Below are positions 24,741-37,800 of a DNA stretch of 64,000 bases, one piece after another. A program made the position numbers and the translations under genes. The stretch is from Oreocharis arfaki (taxonomy: Eukaryota > Chordata > Aves > Passeriformes > Paramythiidae), in contig VZRR01011628.1 in assembly GCA_013398015.1 (NCBI GenBank), positions 645,585 through 709,584 on the forward strand, written 5' to 3'. The notes under the pieces were generated by a model. It was not told the origin of the DNA, ran no database searches, and saw nothing but the letters and a program-made list of their open reading frames with translations. How positions within the stretch are numbered: the stretch's first letter is position 1; every line of letters starts with the position of its first letter.

Positions 24741-25920
24741 AAACGCCTTGTTCAATTCCGGTGGTAAGACAAAGGTAAGTCAGTAGTACAGAATTCATTC
24801 AGGTAGGTGGAAACAAACATAATTGTTTTAACAGTCAAAGAAGTGTGAAAAGTTTTGAGGGTCATGATGTCTAACCAATGAAAATAAATCTTCAGTACCA
24901 TTGTAGGGACCAGAACTAAAAAGAACCAAAGTAGGACCGAGCCCAGATAAAGAGGAAGATCCTGAGGAGGAGGACAGAGGTTAGATGAACTTCACATTTA
25001 ACACAGCATAGCAATAGGACCTCAAAGAAGAAAGAGAGAAACATATCACATTAATGGTTTTCCCTTGCAGATGGGGTCTTTGTTCTGGATTATGTTGTGC
25101 CTCATTCCTTTGTTCTGCAGCCTTGCAGGATGGCATATGGCCCCACGTGTTTTATACCAGACATAGCCTATTTAATCTTTTCAGCAACAATTAACTTTCC
25201 ATGTTAGCTGATTCACAGATTATTGTATCAGAACTATTAAACTGGTGGGTTGTTTTTCTTCCACCTCAGTTTAGCTATTTTTTTTGTTGTTGTTTAAAAC
25301 AAACACTTGTCTCTGTGGTGCAGCACATACCAATATAGAACAGAATTACAATGTACTTCCAGCCAAAATCAGTTTATTGTCTATTTCAGTAGTTTTCTTA
25401 TGGTAGCAATTATTCTCTGTAAGCCTGCAAGCAAGCAGCAGAAATCTGAAATCATCAAAGAGTTTTTATCTGCAGCAATTTCAAAAATGGCAGGTAGCTG
25501 ATAGTTTAAACTTTAGTTCTCTGCAGTAGAGCAGTGTGAGAACTGGAGAATGCCATCTGCCTTCAACAGCTAGTTTTAAATGCTCAGGAATCAGGCTTGC
25601 GTTGCCATTGTTCATATGTGCTAGTTAAATCAAGCTGGCATGCCACAGCAACAAATGAGTTACCCGTAGTAAAGCTGATGGGTGAACTCCATCACTTTGA
25701 GGGTCACGGCTGCATTGGAGAGGTTCATTTTCAGCTCTACCAAGTGTGTACCACTCATAACAGCTGTCTATTAAACCAGAGGAAGATGCACTGGAAGAGT
25801 TTTGAACAGTGCCCTTGTTTAATGCAACATAATGTTTCTAATACATCCTCGTAAGAACAGCAGATTTTGTATATATATACATATATAGCAACAGAACTGC
25901 AGATGGATTAATGCATTTGG
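24741..25920. other. Unique sequence, no gene seen
   Basis: Two short frames (25307-25501, 25597-25854) lack any recognisable domain. A small TA-rich run lies near 25870-25888. Confidence 0.5.
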
Positions 25921-25972
25921 GAAAAACAAACAAACAAACAATCAAAAAAAACAAAACCAAAAAGACCAACCC
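25921..25972. repeat. (AAAC)n A/C tract
   Basis: AAAC repeats followed by mixed A/C-rich sequence. Confidence 0.88.
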
Positions 25973-26119
25973 ATTCGAAAAGCCCAAGCCCATCTTCTAA
26001 ATTCCCAGACTTGGGGCTGAGAATTGATAATCCATAACATCATAGTGATTCTGGAGGATTAACATGAAACATTCTAGTTTATCGCTATTTTATTTCCAAC
26101 AGTGATGACTGAGCCCCTT

Positions 26120-26605
26120 TGTCTTGGTTTAACCCCAGGGGCAACTGAGCCCCATGAAGCTTTTTGCTCATTCTCTGCCCCTCCAACCACCACAGTGGGA
26201 TGGAGGAGAAAACTGGAAAAGTGAGAAAACTCATGAGTTGAGAGAAAGGCTGTTCAATGGGTAAAACAAAAGCCATGCACACAAAACAAAACAAGGAATT
26301 CACCCACCACTTTCCATGGCGTTCAGCAACCCCCCAGGAAAGCAGGGCTCCAATACATGTAATGATGACTTGGAAAGACTGACACCATCACTCTGACAGT
26401 CCCCTCTTTCCTACTTCTTCTGACCACCTTTATGTGCTGAGCACAGCACCACACACTTTGGAACATCCCAGTGGTCACCTGAGGTCACCTGTCCTGGCTG
26501 TGTCCCGTCCCAACTCCTTGTGCACCCCAGACCCCTCACTCGTGGTGTGGGGTAAGGTGCAGGAAAGACCTTTTTTCCATTTAAGCACTGTACAGCAATA
26601 AGAAG
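26120..26605 (-). mobile_element. Truncated solo LTR of an endogenous retrovirus
   Basis: The left end reads TGTCTTGGTTTAACCCCAG, the reverse complement of the 3' end of a common avian LTR family that I recognise. Further right come 'gtgggatggaggagaaaact', 'gtgagaaaactcatgagttg', 'acaaggaattcacccaccac', 'gtcctggctgtgtcccgtcc' and 'aactccttgtgcacccc' in family order. On the minus strand a CATAAAG motif (from 'ctttatg' near 26428) sits where the LTR TATA box is expected. Similarity stops at about 26605, so the 5' (U3) end seems lost. No internal retroviral sequence was seen on either side. Same family and orientation as 46596-47158. Confidence 0.8.
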
Positions 26606-27147
26606 AACACGCTGCAGTCTGAGTAGCTGATCCAAAAAGTAAATTTTAACAAAAGTAAGATATTTTGATTATAAAACCTATTACTACTTAATTATTTCTA
26701 TCTGGAACTTTCTGGTTTGGGGCAAGCAGCATTTGGTTCTTGTTGAGGAACTCTTCTGCCCAAAAATTATCCATTTTGTTCAAAATGTTTGAAGCTCATT
26801 GAGAACTATAATAAAACCCAAAGAATCCCAAAGTGATTTAACAAAATTAGGTGCAAGAACCAAGGGTAATCTTTTTGATAAAAAGGAAATAATGCAGCGT
26901 GGAAAGAGAAAATTTATTTGCTCCTATACTCTGCTGGGTTCTAAAGATGAGAGAAAGGAAGAATCCTGACTGTTACGATGAATTTAACTCAACAGAAAGA
27001 ATTACTCAGAAAGAGCTCAGCTGTAGAAGTCATGGAAGAAAAGGAAAGAAAATCTGACCCGCAGTAATGTGTTACAGTTTGGTTACCTGGTGAGAAAAAA
27101 CATGGTACCGCAGAAAGAAAATGTCTTTAGATGTAAGGAATATAAGT
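26606..27147. other. Unique sequence, no gene seen
   Basis: No feature could be supported between the LTR and the next CR1. Confidence 0.5.
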
Positions 27148-27585
27148 GATGGAATCACATAATGGTTTGAGTTAAACATAACCTTGTTCCAACCCCCTGC
27201 CATGGGCAGGGACACCTTCCACCAGACCGGGTTGCTCCAAGCCCAGTCCAACCTGGCCTTGAACACCCCCAGGGACTGGGCAGCCATGGCTTCTCTGGGC
27301 ACCCTGTGCCAGGCCCTCCCCACCCTTACAGTAAGGAATTTCTTCCAAACAGCTAATCCAAATCTCTCCTCTTCAGTTTTAAATTATTCTACCTTATCCT
27401 GTCACTATCTGCCCATGTAAAAGGGTCACTCTCCTTCCTTTTTTTATAAGTCCACTTCAAGGAATGAAAGTCTGCAATAGGGTCTCTCTGGAGCCTTCTC
27501 TTTTCCAGGCTGAACACCCCCTGCTACCTCAGCCTGTTTTTATAGGACAGGTGCTCCAGCCCTCAGAATATCTTTGTGAACGTTA
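27148..27585 (-). mobile_element. CR1 LINE 3' portion, well preserved
   Basis: Reverse complement of about the last 430 bp of CR1. From the left: 'aatcacataatggtttgagt', 'ttccaaccccctgccatggg', 'cagggacaccttccaccaga', 'ccaacctggccttgaacacc', 'gtaaggaatttcttccaaac', 'ttatcctgtcactatctgcc', 'gtctctctggagccttctct', 'tttccaggctgaacaccccc' and 'ggtgctccagccctcagaat'. Conservation is better than in the copies at 10.6, 11.4 and 24.6 kb, suggesting a younger insertion. The 60-80 codon frames across it are not genes. Confidence 0.93.
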
Positions 27586-28520
27586 AAAACAGCTTTCCTC
27601 TCCGAAATAACGGCAGTATGTGTATCTATAAATAAATGATGTATTGAAATGAGTAAAGTGCTCTTATTTTGATTTCTTATAAGGGAAACATATGGAAATA
27701 TTCAGCAAAATTCAAAGGCAACTCACTTAAAACTGACTAAAAATATGGAACTCATTTTCACCAGATACAATTTGGTGCATACATTTTCATAGGGAAAATA
27801 TCAATATCTGCAGTTATATTAAAGAGCATCATATGTGAGTTTTCTTGATTTTGAGCAAAATTCAAACTCCATATGATTGAAACAAACAAAAGCTGTCCCC
27901 ACAGGGACAAAGTTTTAGCATTTCCAAGAAAATGAAAAATTTACTTTTTTGACCTAATTTTACCTCAAAGGCAGAAGCAACACCACAGCTAAGGTCACGT
28001 TCACCATGAATTTTACGTATAAATTGAGGGAGAGCGAGTCTCAGAAACAAAATATCCAAAAAATTACCACTAGAAATACCTTCAAGAACATTCTACTGAA
28101 CTTTCAGCTCTTCAGATTGCAACCAGAAAAGAGGTTGAACTTTTTCGTATGGTTTCCATTATTTTCAGTTTCAGATGTGTTAGAAACAAAGCTACAAACA
28201 TTGCCTCCTGTCAGGCTCTTTTTCAGGAGCAGATGACAGCAGAAAGTCAGGAGGAAGCAGCTAGAAAAAAAAAAAAAAACCCACACCACAACTTTCTTAA
28301 ACTTCCTCAAATAGCATAAAATCTTGAGTTCACCTCAGTATTTGGAAGATGTTTTAAGCCCAATTGTTGTTTCCTGCTGTTATCCCCGTAATCTGAAAAA
28401 AAATGTGATTCTATGACCCCCTCCAAAAATATCTGAAGCCTGTCTCACTTTATGATTCACCCAAAACTCCCCTCATTACAATTCGACTTCCTTTCTTTAT
28501 ACAATACCTTTTATCATACG
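27586..28520. other. Unique AT-rich sequence, no gene seen
   Basis: A 17-nt poly(A) lies at 28264-28280. No coding exon could be supported. Confidence 0.5.
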
Positions 28521-28640
28521 CTGGAGGGTGATGGCTTAAAAGTCGTGCCTAAGGGTTGAATTACTTAGACTCCCTTGAGCCGCAGGTTCAAATTCTGGCT
28601 GGGTTGACTCAATTCTGCCTCCTTTCAAGGGAAAGAAATT
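28521..28640 (+). mobile_element. Possible ancient tRNA-headed SINE remnant
   Basis: A-box-like TGGCTTAAAAG (28532-28542) is followed 42 nt later by a B-box-like GGTTCAAATTC (28585-28595; pol III consensus GGTTCGANTCC). This is the internal-promoter layout of a tRNA-derived SINE head with a long variable region. After the B box, 'tggctgggttgactcaattc' and 'tgcctcctttcaagg' recall the start of a SINE body. I cannot name the family. Chance similarity is possible. Confidence 0.35.
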
Positions 28641-29509
28641 GAATTCCATGCAGGTCATTCTGCGAGAGTCTTTCAGGGAAGAGCAAAATTGCAACTAATA
28701 TCCAGCTTGCTTTCTGGAAACATTAAAGCTTTCTATCAGAAGGAAGTTTTTCTCAGCATCTTTCACAAGCATTTCATCTTCTGTCACTTCAGTGCTGCAC
28801 CTTCATCAGTGCTGTGTGCTTGGTAGTCACACTCTACCAGGGGTAGCATAGATCTCGTGTGGTCATACAAGGCCAGATAACACACTGCCTTTAATTCCAG
28901 CCCTGATTTGTAAAAAAATTTTACTAGTACTCACGATTTCCTAAAATTTTAATGTGATTTTTCTTTCAGAGCTCCAAAAGAGGAGGCAAAAGTCAATCGC
29001 TGCAAGCCTCGCCTTTAGTTACAACGAAACCAAGAAGTTTTTTTTTTCCTTTCACACTTGCAAAAAAAACCAAAGATCTTGGACACCTCACACATGCACA
29101 CCATGAGAGGTCAGCAGCTGAATGGTAGAAAAGGACAGCCTCAAATCCATCATTTCAGAATTGTGTTGTTTTCAGCAGTCTTTCATGGTTTGTAAATGCT
29201 TTGGTCTGGCAGCTCTGTGGAGCGATGACAAGGATGCAATCAGCAGCAGAAGGTAGCCCAGGCTGTAAAAGGTGTTGGCATCCAGTAGGAAGAATGGCAC
29301 CACAGAGCCAGGCAGCTTAGGAAATAAAGTCAGTGCTTAAATTTGACTGACATTTCCCACATCTGGACTATATTTCCAACAGGTAACAATACTGCCGGTT
29401 TTTAAAATTTCAGACAGAAATGTTTCATCATAGCAACAAATGTTGGGCAGATATTGCACGGAAAATACCACAATAAATATAATTTCTGAAAGCAAGCTAA
29501 AGTGAATTT
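28641..29509. other. Unique sequence, no gene seen
   Basis: No feature could be supported in this stretch. Confidence 0.5.
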
Positions 29510-29536
29510 AAAAAAAAAAAAAAAAACAAAAAAAAA
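29510..29536. repeat. Poly(A) tract with one C
   Basis: 17 A, then C, then A again. No retroposed gene or SINE was recognised next to it. Confidence 0.88.
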
Positions 29537-32500
29537 CGAACAACAAGATTTTACTCACTTGGAAAGAATACCCACATAGAAGTGTTTTCTGAGATGCATT
29601 ATGACTTTTTCTTGTTAGAAAGATCTGAAATTTTACAAATTATCTCATACTTTGTGTGAAAATCCACGTAATTTTACTTGATCAATCAAAACACAATTTT
29701 CAGAAAGTCAGGTCATGCTAGCTCCATTAACTGACAATTGATGTGCAAAAAATATACCTTTTAGAGTTACAGAATAACTATTTTCAGGATTATACTTGCT
29801 TCTTCTCCTGAAACCACTATATATTCTGTCTTGGGGTGATGGGACTCAAGAGAATTTCCCTGGAGTCACAACCTCCAGTGACCAGAAATGACCTTTTTGG
29901 CATTGTGCTGGGAAAAGAGGATATAGCCTAAGGCAAATTCACAAGGGTGAAGTTCAGGGATTAGGTTAAAAAAAAAGTAAATATAAGGGATAACTGAAAA
30001 AAAAAAAAAGATAGCACTCTGTGTCTATGGCATGTGTCATTTGTGACAGACAATTTTTACCTCTCAGTAGGAAAGGTGGAAGCCACCCATTCAGTTTTCC
30101 TACATCCTTCAGCCTAATTGAGGGGTACACTTCCCAATAAGGCAAAACAAAATACTGGTTTGGGAAGAAATTGCTGTTTCTGGTACCTGTGGTTGATTCC
30201 CCATCACCATCTTCCAGAAGGCCCCGTGGTTTCATCCTGTTACACCAGATTTAATAAGAATAAATTCTTTCATGCTCACCAGGAGAGATGACTCCCACCA
30301 GGTGAATGCTATTTGCCTAGCACCTCCCAAAGCTTCTGGTCTCCTCTTCTAGTTTATGTCTCAGGCTTGAGTTATGAGCAGTGAGCCCAGGTGAGTGGGG
30401 AGCAGGATGGCATCACACAGAGCCTTCCTCTGCCTTGAGGGTCCACTTTGTTGCCCACCAGGTTGTGCGTGCTCCTGGTTCCCAGGACTTGGTCTTTTCT
30501 TCAGCAAAACAGTGCCAGAGGCATAGAGGGCAGATGCTGGGCTGTGACAGTGGATTACTTCCTTAGAAAAGAAACATATTTTTTTCATATTCTTGGTTAG
30601 TAACTCTGCAGTTGTCAGTAGATTCTGTTTGTGTGTGCCTACATGTGTTTGTGTCAGTTGTAACAACATTTGAGGTAAACACAATGACTTCAACCCAAGG
30701 CCAGCATTTTTAAAAGTTGTTTCTGTTCTGCTGTGAGAGCTGTGCCCATATATGACTCTTTTTGAGACTTGTTCAAATGTTTTAAACCCAACAGATGTCT
30801 TTTTTTTTTTTTTTCTTTTTGTGTGAGCATAGGAAATGAAGAAAATAAATAGTCTGTTTAATATGATCTGATTCAATTTTAAAATGCAATTAGACTGGGA
30901 GAAAAAAATCCAGAATAAACATTTAAAGGGTTTGGTGATAGTGCTTTGTACCTTTTTTTCTCTAGATCACTGCTTTTTTTCTCCCACCTGAACCAAGCGA
31001 GAGTTACAAACAACCAATGGCAGTTTCATGGCTCTCAATTCTGTGGCTGTGGTCCATTCATGAGGTGTGCACACCGCTGCACTCTGGTAGCTATCCAAAA
31101 GCACAACGACCAAACACAAAACACCAAGGAGTGCTTCAATTTTGAGACATGATGTCTCAAAGACAAAATTCAGGTGTATTTTCACGGCAAGAGGAAAAAG
31201 TCCTGCACTCCATTTATGCTTCTGTGTAGAAAATTCCAACTTGTGTAGCTGCTACAGTAACATCTCTCACCAGTTTATAATTTACCCTACCCCTTGAGAG
31301 GTACGATATAATAAACGGTAAATCCCTCTTCCTGGCTCCCAAAAAATGTGGGAACTGAACATCTGGCTTCAAGCTAGTATTCAAAACTGATCATTGATTT
31401 TTCAGGTTGTTGTCTCATTAATGAGATCCAGCATAAAATTAACCTATTGTGTTCCTAAATTCTGAAATATGGAGGATGTAGAAAGTATATTGAAGCATTA
31501 AGATAACTTGTAGGGGACAGAGAGTGTGCAAGATTTTCAGCTACACCATAAGACTGAAATCCTCCTAGGCATGGAATTTCAAGTCAGTATTTGACTTTTG
31601 AATAGTTGTTTTCCCTTTTTGCTTAATTCTGAATTACAAGTCAAAAATCACAACTGGGCTACAATTACCCTTTATTTAGCTCCATGTGTACTCACAGTAT
31701 AGGAACTGTGGGGTAGAAGATCAGGAAAAAAATTAAAAACTTTGTAGATTTAAATTAATATGTTGATGAATCTTTTTCACAAAGACTTTATAGGCCTGTT
31801 GATGTCAACGTAAATGTAATTTTACCGAATGTTTGCTTAATTTCAAGCTGCTTATTTTTGTGTGCTTCCTCTCAAAGCATCAGTGTTCCAGTGTTAGGAA
31901 GTTCATAAAGCCCTATTTACATTGTTTTGTTGATATTTTCTGCAGTGCCATCCAGGTAGTGGAGAAAAGAATATGACAAAATAGTTTTTCTTACCTTTAC
32001 AGTTAGGTGCTGTAATATCCCCCCAGCACTATAATTATAAAGACAGAGGATAATGGTTTTTTTCCAATTTCCTAATGAGAACTGAGAATGCCTGCATTCC
32101 CTTGGCTACTTCTTTTAGCCAGTAGCTATTGCAACATGCCTGCAAGGAGAAACTCAGAGCAGAAATTCAAAGAGGGAAAGACACATAGAAAATATCTCAT
32201 CATCATCCAATTTTCGAGGAAACAATTTAAAGATAACTAGCTTGTAAGTGATTGGGGTTGTATTGCTTTTAACTGCAGCCACCTGTTTCTAAAGGAGGAA
32301 GAATGGGTTGTTGGCTAAAGCTTGGCTAGAAACAACATCTAGCTGAAGTTGGGTATCTTGGCTCTCCTCCTGTAACTGCTGCAGGCTTCCTGCAGGACCT
32401 CACAGCATTTTTTACACTTCCTGGAAATTGTTTTCTTCATCCCTGTCCACTTACATATCTGTCATTCATTAATGAGTAGCTCTATAATATATGATATGTA

Positions 32501-34236
32501 GAAAAAGTAGTTTTTGATAAAACAACAAAGTGATGGCAAGTGTGGTGCACCCAGCAGGGAATCAGAATCCATAAATAGTGCAGTGGGTTTGTTTAATGGT
32601 AAAAAACCACTACCTCTGACCTTCTGGAATGGAGATGATCAAGGATCAAAGAGGTAGTTCTGTAACAGTAAGCTGAGGTCTACACAAACTAGCACGCATT
32701 TGTAGTCTTAGAGAATAATTTATACTTATTTACACTCCTGAAATGCGACACATCTAATAGAGAGACACCATCGAGCCATGACTCAGTTCCTATCTCTGGC
32801 ATTCTAGAGCAGGTCACTTAATTTCTCTGAGCTTTTAATTTCCTCCCCTGCCTTTTCTCACTGACAAAGTTCTCTGGGCCACAGTTTCTCTTTTACAGTG
32901 GCCTTTCGTATTTTTTTTAGTCTTGAACTGCTCTCTAGTTTGATAGATCTGTCAATATGAAAATGTTGTACTGCATAACAGCTGCAGAGATGCTAGGTTC
33001 CTCTATCTTTGACAAGACTTAAAAAATCCTTGCGGGCTCCGTAGGGGAAGGATGATGGAAGAAATCATGATTTTATACACTTATTTATTCATTCTTTCAT
33101 TCACTCACAGATATTACTGACTAGTTTCAGTGTATACCCTGGAGTTCCAACACATGTTCTTAACAGATGTTTTATTATATGATCTTTTATTATATTCATC
33201 CAAACTGCCGAAACACTCACCCCCCTTTTATTTCCTTCTACCCCAAACTAAATTAAAAGAAAATAAACTCTTCGTAGTCATAGATAGTTTTGTGTTTCTC
33301 TGATTCAGAAATCACTCCCTCCAAGGGCAATTATAATCAACTCTCATCTTTACAAAATGTACTGCATGAGCTCAGTGACTTGAGCTCAGTGTTGTGATTT
33401 CTGAAGGCTCAGTCTTGGATTTTCAGGAAAAAAGGGATTGTTCTTTCTGAACAGTTATCTCTTGAATGACTTCCTGGAACTAAAAAGAACTAAGACACAT
33501 TATTTTAAAAGTATGTTTAAATATTTTGGAGCAAAGAGTTACTCGGTCTGTTTTGTAGATCTTGCTCTGATAGGCTCCGTATTTTCTTACGTCAATACAT
33601 CGTCCTTCAGGTGCAGAAACCTTTGATTCAGCATGGTGTAGGATACAAAAGAAGTTTAGGTGATTGTTAGGTGATTCAAGTTCTTCTTGAATCTCATAGG
33701 TCTTATAGCAGCATCTACTTTACTACCTTGCTTAATTCACCCAACTTTGAAAATGTTTGCTTAAGTGATTTTTCTGCATTGATTTAGCAAGTTAATAGCA
33801 GAGAAAAAAGACAATCCTTTGCTTCACCTACCAAAGTGCCATTCCCACTTCCTGACTGACACTGTCATTGGAAAAAGCAAAGTTTTTAACACCTGCTGCA
33901 TTTATATTTCTCTAGCTAAATTTTCATACTGGTATGCATCGGATATTATTTATACCCCTTACAGAAAACCTGAAATAATCTTAAACCCAGGTACAAGCAA
34001 ACAAAAAAAATTCAAATCAGTATCATCCCTGTCCTATTAATTTTTTGGAATCATCTGGGATTACTTTCAGCTGTTCATAGTCCTTTTTATAATATTTATA
34101 AATGTCCCAAGAGCATACAGAGAGTGTAAAAATTTTGTAACAGGTGCTGCTGAGGAAAATGTTGAATTTCTGTTGATAGGTCTAAGCAAGAAGTGATTTG
34201 TCAGGTTTTATAAAAGCATCCTTCATTAGATAATGT
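29537..34236. other. Unique AT-rich sequence, no gene seen
   Basis: About 4.7 kb without a recognisable gene or repeat family. The largest frame (30361-30876, minus, 171 codons) starts in AT-rich sequence, crosses a poly(Lys) stretch from the T run at 30799-30814, and shows no domain, so I treat it as random. Confidence 0.5.
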
Positions 34237-34289
34237 CTTTTTTTTTTTCTTTTTTTTTTTTTTTTTTATTTTTTAATTTTTCCTTCAGG
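34237..34289. repeat. T-rich tract at the left gap edge
   Basis: T runs broken by C and A, ending with CCTTCAGG directly before the gap. A similar T-rich/CCTTCAGG arrangement appears after the gap. Confidence 0.9.
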
Positions 34290-34438
34290 NNNNNNNNNNN
34301 NNNNNNNNNNNNNNNNNNNNNNNNNNNNNNNNNNNNNNNNNNNNNNNNNNNNNNNNNNNNNNNNNNNNNNNNNNNNNNNNNNNNNNNNNNNNNNNNNNNN
34401 NNNNNNNNNNNNNNNNNNNNNNNNNNNNNNNNNNNNNN
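34290..34438. other. Assembly gap (149 N)
   Basis: An unresolved N run flanked on both sides by similar T-rich sequence ending in CCTTCAGG (34282-34289 and about 34495-34502). Confidence 0.99.
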
Positions 34439-34449
34439 ATTGGAAATGT

Positions 34450-34480
34450 TTTTTTTTTTTTCTTTTTTTTTTTTTTTTCT
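34450..34480. repeat. T-rich tract at the right gap edge
   Basis: T runs with one C, then CTAATTTTTACATCTG and CCTTCAGG, paralleling the left flank of the gap. Confidence 0.88.
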
Positions 34481-34786
34481 AATTTTTACATCTGCCTTCA
34501 GGTTCATGACCTGATGCAAGTGTGATTGCTATCACCTTAGCTAACACATCAGGCTGGATCCAGGACTCTCCATTAAAAGAGAAAAAATGCTGACATTCAA
34601 AGGACTAACTTCTCTATGCTGAAAAATATATAATTATATGAGCTACACAGGCACCCTCCATTGTTGATGAATACTCAACAAACATTTTGGTTGGAGCACT
34701 AGCAACATTTTGATAAATTCCTTAGACACCTTTTAATTTGGGACTTGCTGTGTCCTTTGAAAATATAAGATTTTAAATGTATTCTG

Positions 34787-34820
34787 TTTGTTTTGTTTTG
34801 TTCTGTTTTGTTTTGTTTTA
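34787..34820. repeat. (TTTTG)n short array
   Basis: About seven TTTTG/TTCTG units. Complementary in composition to the AAAAC arrays elsewhere in the window. Confidence 0.85.
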
Positions 34821-37800
34821 ATTGAAGCGAATTGTGAGAGACATGGTCTATTATCTAAGGAAGAATGCAGTTGTTTTAATGGTACCTGTGTTGATGGTGA
34901 TAGCTATTCATTCCCATGTTGTGACGAGGAATGAGTTCTTCTGGTGATATTGCCCGTAAGGGGAGAAAAAACGGAGACCTTTTCTTCTCACTCATGAGTG
35001 TGCCTTGTTGTGTGAGACTCAAAATATTCTGATGTCATTTATGGTTATTGGACTGCCATTGCCCAGGATCGTTAAATCAAAAGAGAATTCTCCAGAAATG
35101 TTAACTACTATTTACTTTTTCCAGTGTCAGAGGATGAAACTCTGTGTGCAAATAGGCAGCTAGAAATCACCAAAGAACACCTGTTTCAGTATAACATTTC
35201 CACCATGGAATTCCAGTCTTTCTTATTAAAATGCTATAGGAAATAGAAGTTGTATTAACCATCACTTTAAATTTAGTTTTATACTTCTTCCTACCTTTTG
35301 CAGTCACTACAGTGTGACGTATGATGATCTTCTCACAGCTGCTGAGGCATTATTTATATGTCATGTTACATTATAATATTATTTTCAAGGGGTAGTAATT
35401 CCTTCTTGAACTGAAGCAGCAAAGCCCAGATGACAAAATCTTCTGTCATTAGACACTCAAGAAGATATCCAATACAAGTCTGAGCATTTGTTTTACTGCA
35501 GAAATTAATATATGGTGCTTATATTTTGGAGAATGCTTATCATATAAGACATCTGAGATAACTCCTCTCCTCAGACTACTTTCAAGAACAACTCCAGTAA
35601 ACTGAATAACTGAAAATTTTCTGTGTTTTAGTATATTTCCTGATAGAAATGAACCCCATTCTTGTACCCCAAACTAGACACATGTGATAGAAAAAAATAA
35701 CCTGGTATGGAGATAAAGATACATGAAATTTCAACATGTATGCATATATGAGTTGTTTTTTAAATTTCCTTGGTGAAGGTTGAAGAGAAGAATAAGTTTA
35801 TTTGAGACAAATAATAAAAACTGACAGCATAAGCTTTGACCCTCTTTGGGACCTCAGTTTTCGTAATTGTGTAGCAGATTCAGTACCTGTACACAGCCTT
35901 CTCAAAGAAAAACAACAAAAAAAGACCTTTAAAAATATGGAAATAAATAGATATGGATTCTATCAGCTGGATTTGTAGGGTTTTTTTGCTACAAAGAAAA
36001 CACTGATATAGCCTGACATGATAAAAAATGCCTTTAGAGCCTTTAACTTGAATGGATTCTGGCTGTCTTGAATCAAGGCTGGCAGGGAATACGCTCTCCA
36101 GACTGTGGCAGATGGCATCTGCTTTGTTTGCTTGTTCAGGTTTGCTGTAAGTTTCTGAGTGTTACACTGTGTTCTGCTCTGTTCTGCTAAAAGGCTGCGT
36201 TGCACAGGGAGGAGGGCTGCTTTTTCACCTGCTGGTGGCTCCTAATCTCTGGGGCTGGTGAAATTCTCTCAGTGGAGGAAATATCAGGCGCTCCCTGACA
36301 GCAAAGGAGTGTGATGTATTGCAATGTTTCTTGGAAGAGCTGGTTGGATAAAGCAGGATGTGAAACCGACAGATATCTGGGATCCTGAAGCACAAATAGA
36401 GACAAAGTAGGTTTCCAGGAAGAGAAGAAAGCAGACAAACATTTTATAGGAAGGGAGAAGAACTATGAACATGTGACATATGATGTTTGTGTTCAGTCGG
36501 GCACAACCAGGATGAACGAGTAGAACAGGGTTGGGGGGGGCAAGGTTGAAGAAAAGTACCTCAGGAACACATGCATTTTCAGGCTGGATTTCTCAGAGGG
36601 ATTAAGCATATTTTTCTGCCCTTTCAAAAAAAATATGTACTGTGTTTTTAAAAAGCAGCTTTGTTCTATTTCAACATCACTTAAACCTTAGGAGTTTATT
36701 GTCACCTGACAGTATGGAGACACAGAAAGGTCCATTAAAATGGGACCAAGATGAATTCAGGGACAACGTGAATCAATGTGTTGTATTTTAATCTCAATGT
36801 GAAAGATGTTTGCTGAGAATATGTTTCTTTCTTACTCAAAAATTAAATAGACTGGACGAGAGAGCCTTCTTCACTAGGGAGGCTTAAAGCAGCTTTTGGA
36901 GCACGTATTAATTCCATGCCAGGTGCCCTGTGGAGATTAAAAAAGACTCCCTTAGGAAAGGATGCTGGACAAAACAGCCTGTATTCACCACAATTCTAAA
37001 AATAATGCCTCATTGAAGGCAATGATGATTTAGATGACAAGAAAGAAGTTCAAAGAATAAGCGGACAACAGAGGTGAAAGCCAGGATGGTTCTCCAAGAC
37101 AGACCATCTTCTGCATCACCTTTGTCATTTTTGACCAAATTACCCTTCTACACTTAGTTTAAGAGCTTTGCTTTTCCACAGTGGCTGACCACAGCAAGAT
37201 GTATGGTCTGAAGGCCAAGCAGACTGGACAAAAGTTCTCCAGAGGAGAGCTATGGCAAGGCATAGACATTTCTAGCCAGAATGTTTGAAGGGAGAAGTTC
37301 TAAACATTTATGAGAAAAGCAACAGAGACAAAGGGTACAGAAGAGACCTTTTTTTCTGGATAAATTTTCTAGGGTCGGATAAAGGCACTTTCCATTCATA
37401 TATTCTTCATAGCTGTAGTCACTAGTTTTCTTAAATTCAGTTTGAATACAGATAGTAACTGGGACACAAATTTTCACTGCCACAGCAAATGTGGTGTGTG
37501 GTGTTTGGCAGGACATGTCTACCCCCCTGTCTCTACCACAGATGGCTGGTGCATATGCAAGAGATAACTCTGGTGGGTCACAAGCCCAGCATGAGGTATC
37601 TCTGGTGCCAAAGAGCTCAGGCCAGAAGCTAAGAGTCAACATCTTAGTCGGGAAAGCAAATGTGGAAAGAGATGAAAGAAATACCTTGACCAAAAGACAC
37701 AGGTTTTACATCTATAAAAGACCACACAAATTAACACAGAGCAGAAGTCTCTTGCACCCTCCTTGAGGATGTGAGAGGAGATTCCTCCTTGGAGCTGGAC

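Noticed and set aside
28400..28416. ATTCTATGA-like end of another CR1
   Set aside because: Only the terminal 10-12 bases match and the sequence upstream shows no CR1 order, so chance is likely.
30361..30876. 171-codon minus-strand open frame
   Set aside because: Composition changes along the frame, it crosses a homopolymer-derived Lys stretch, and no family is recognisable.
37250..37693. 147-codon minus-strand open frame
   Set aside because: No domain or exon context; sequence composition looks like random AT-rich DNA.
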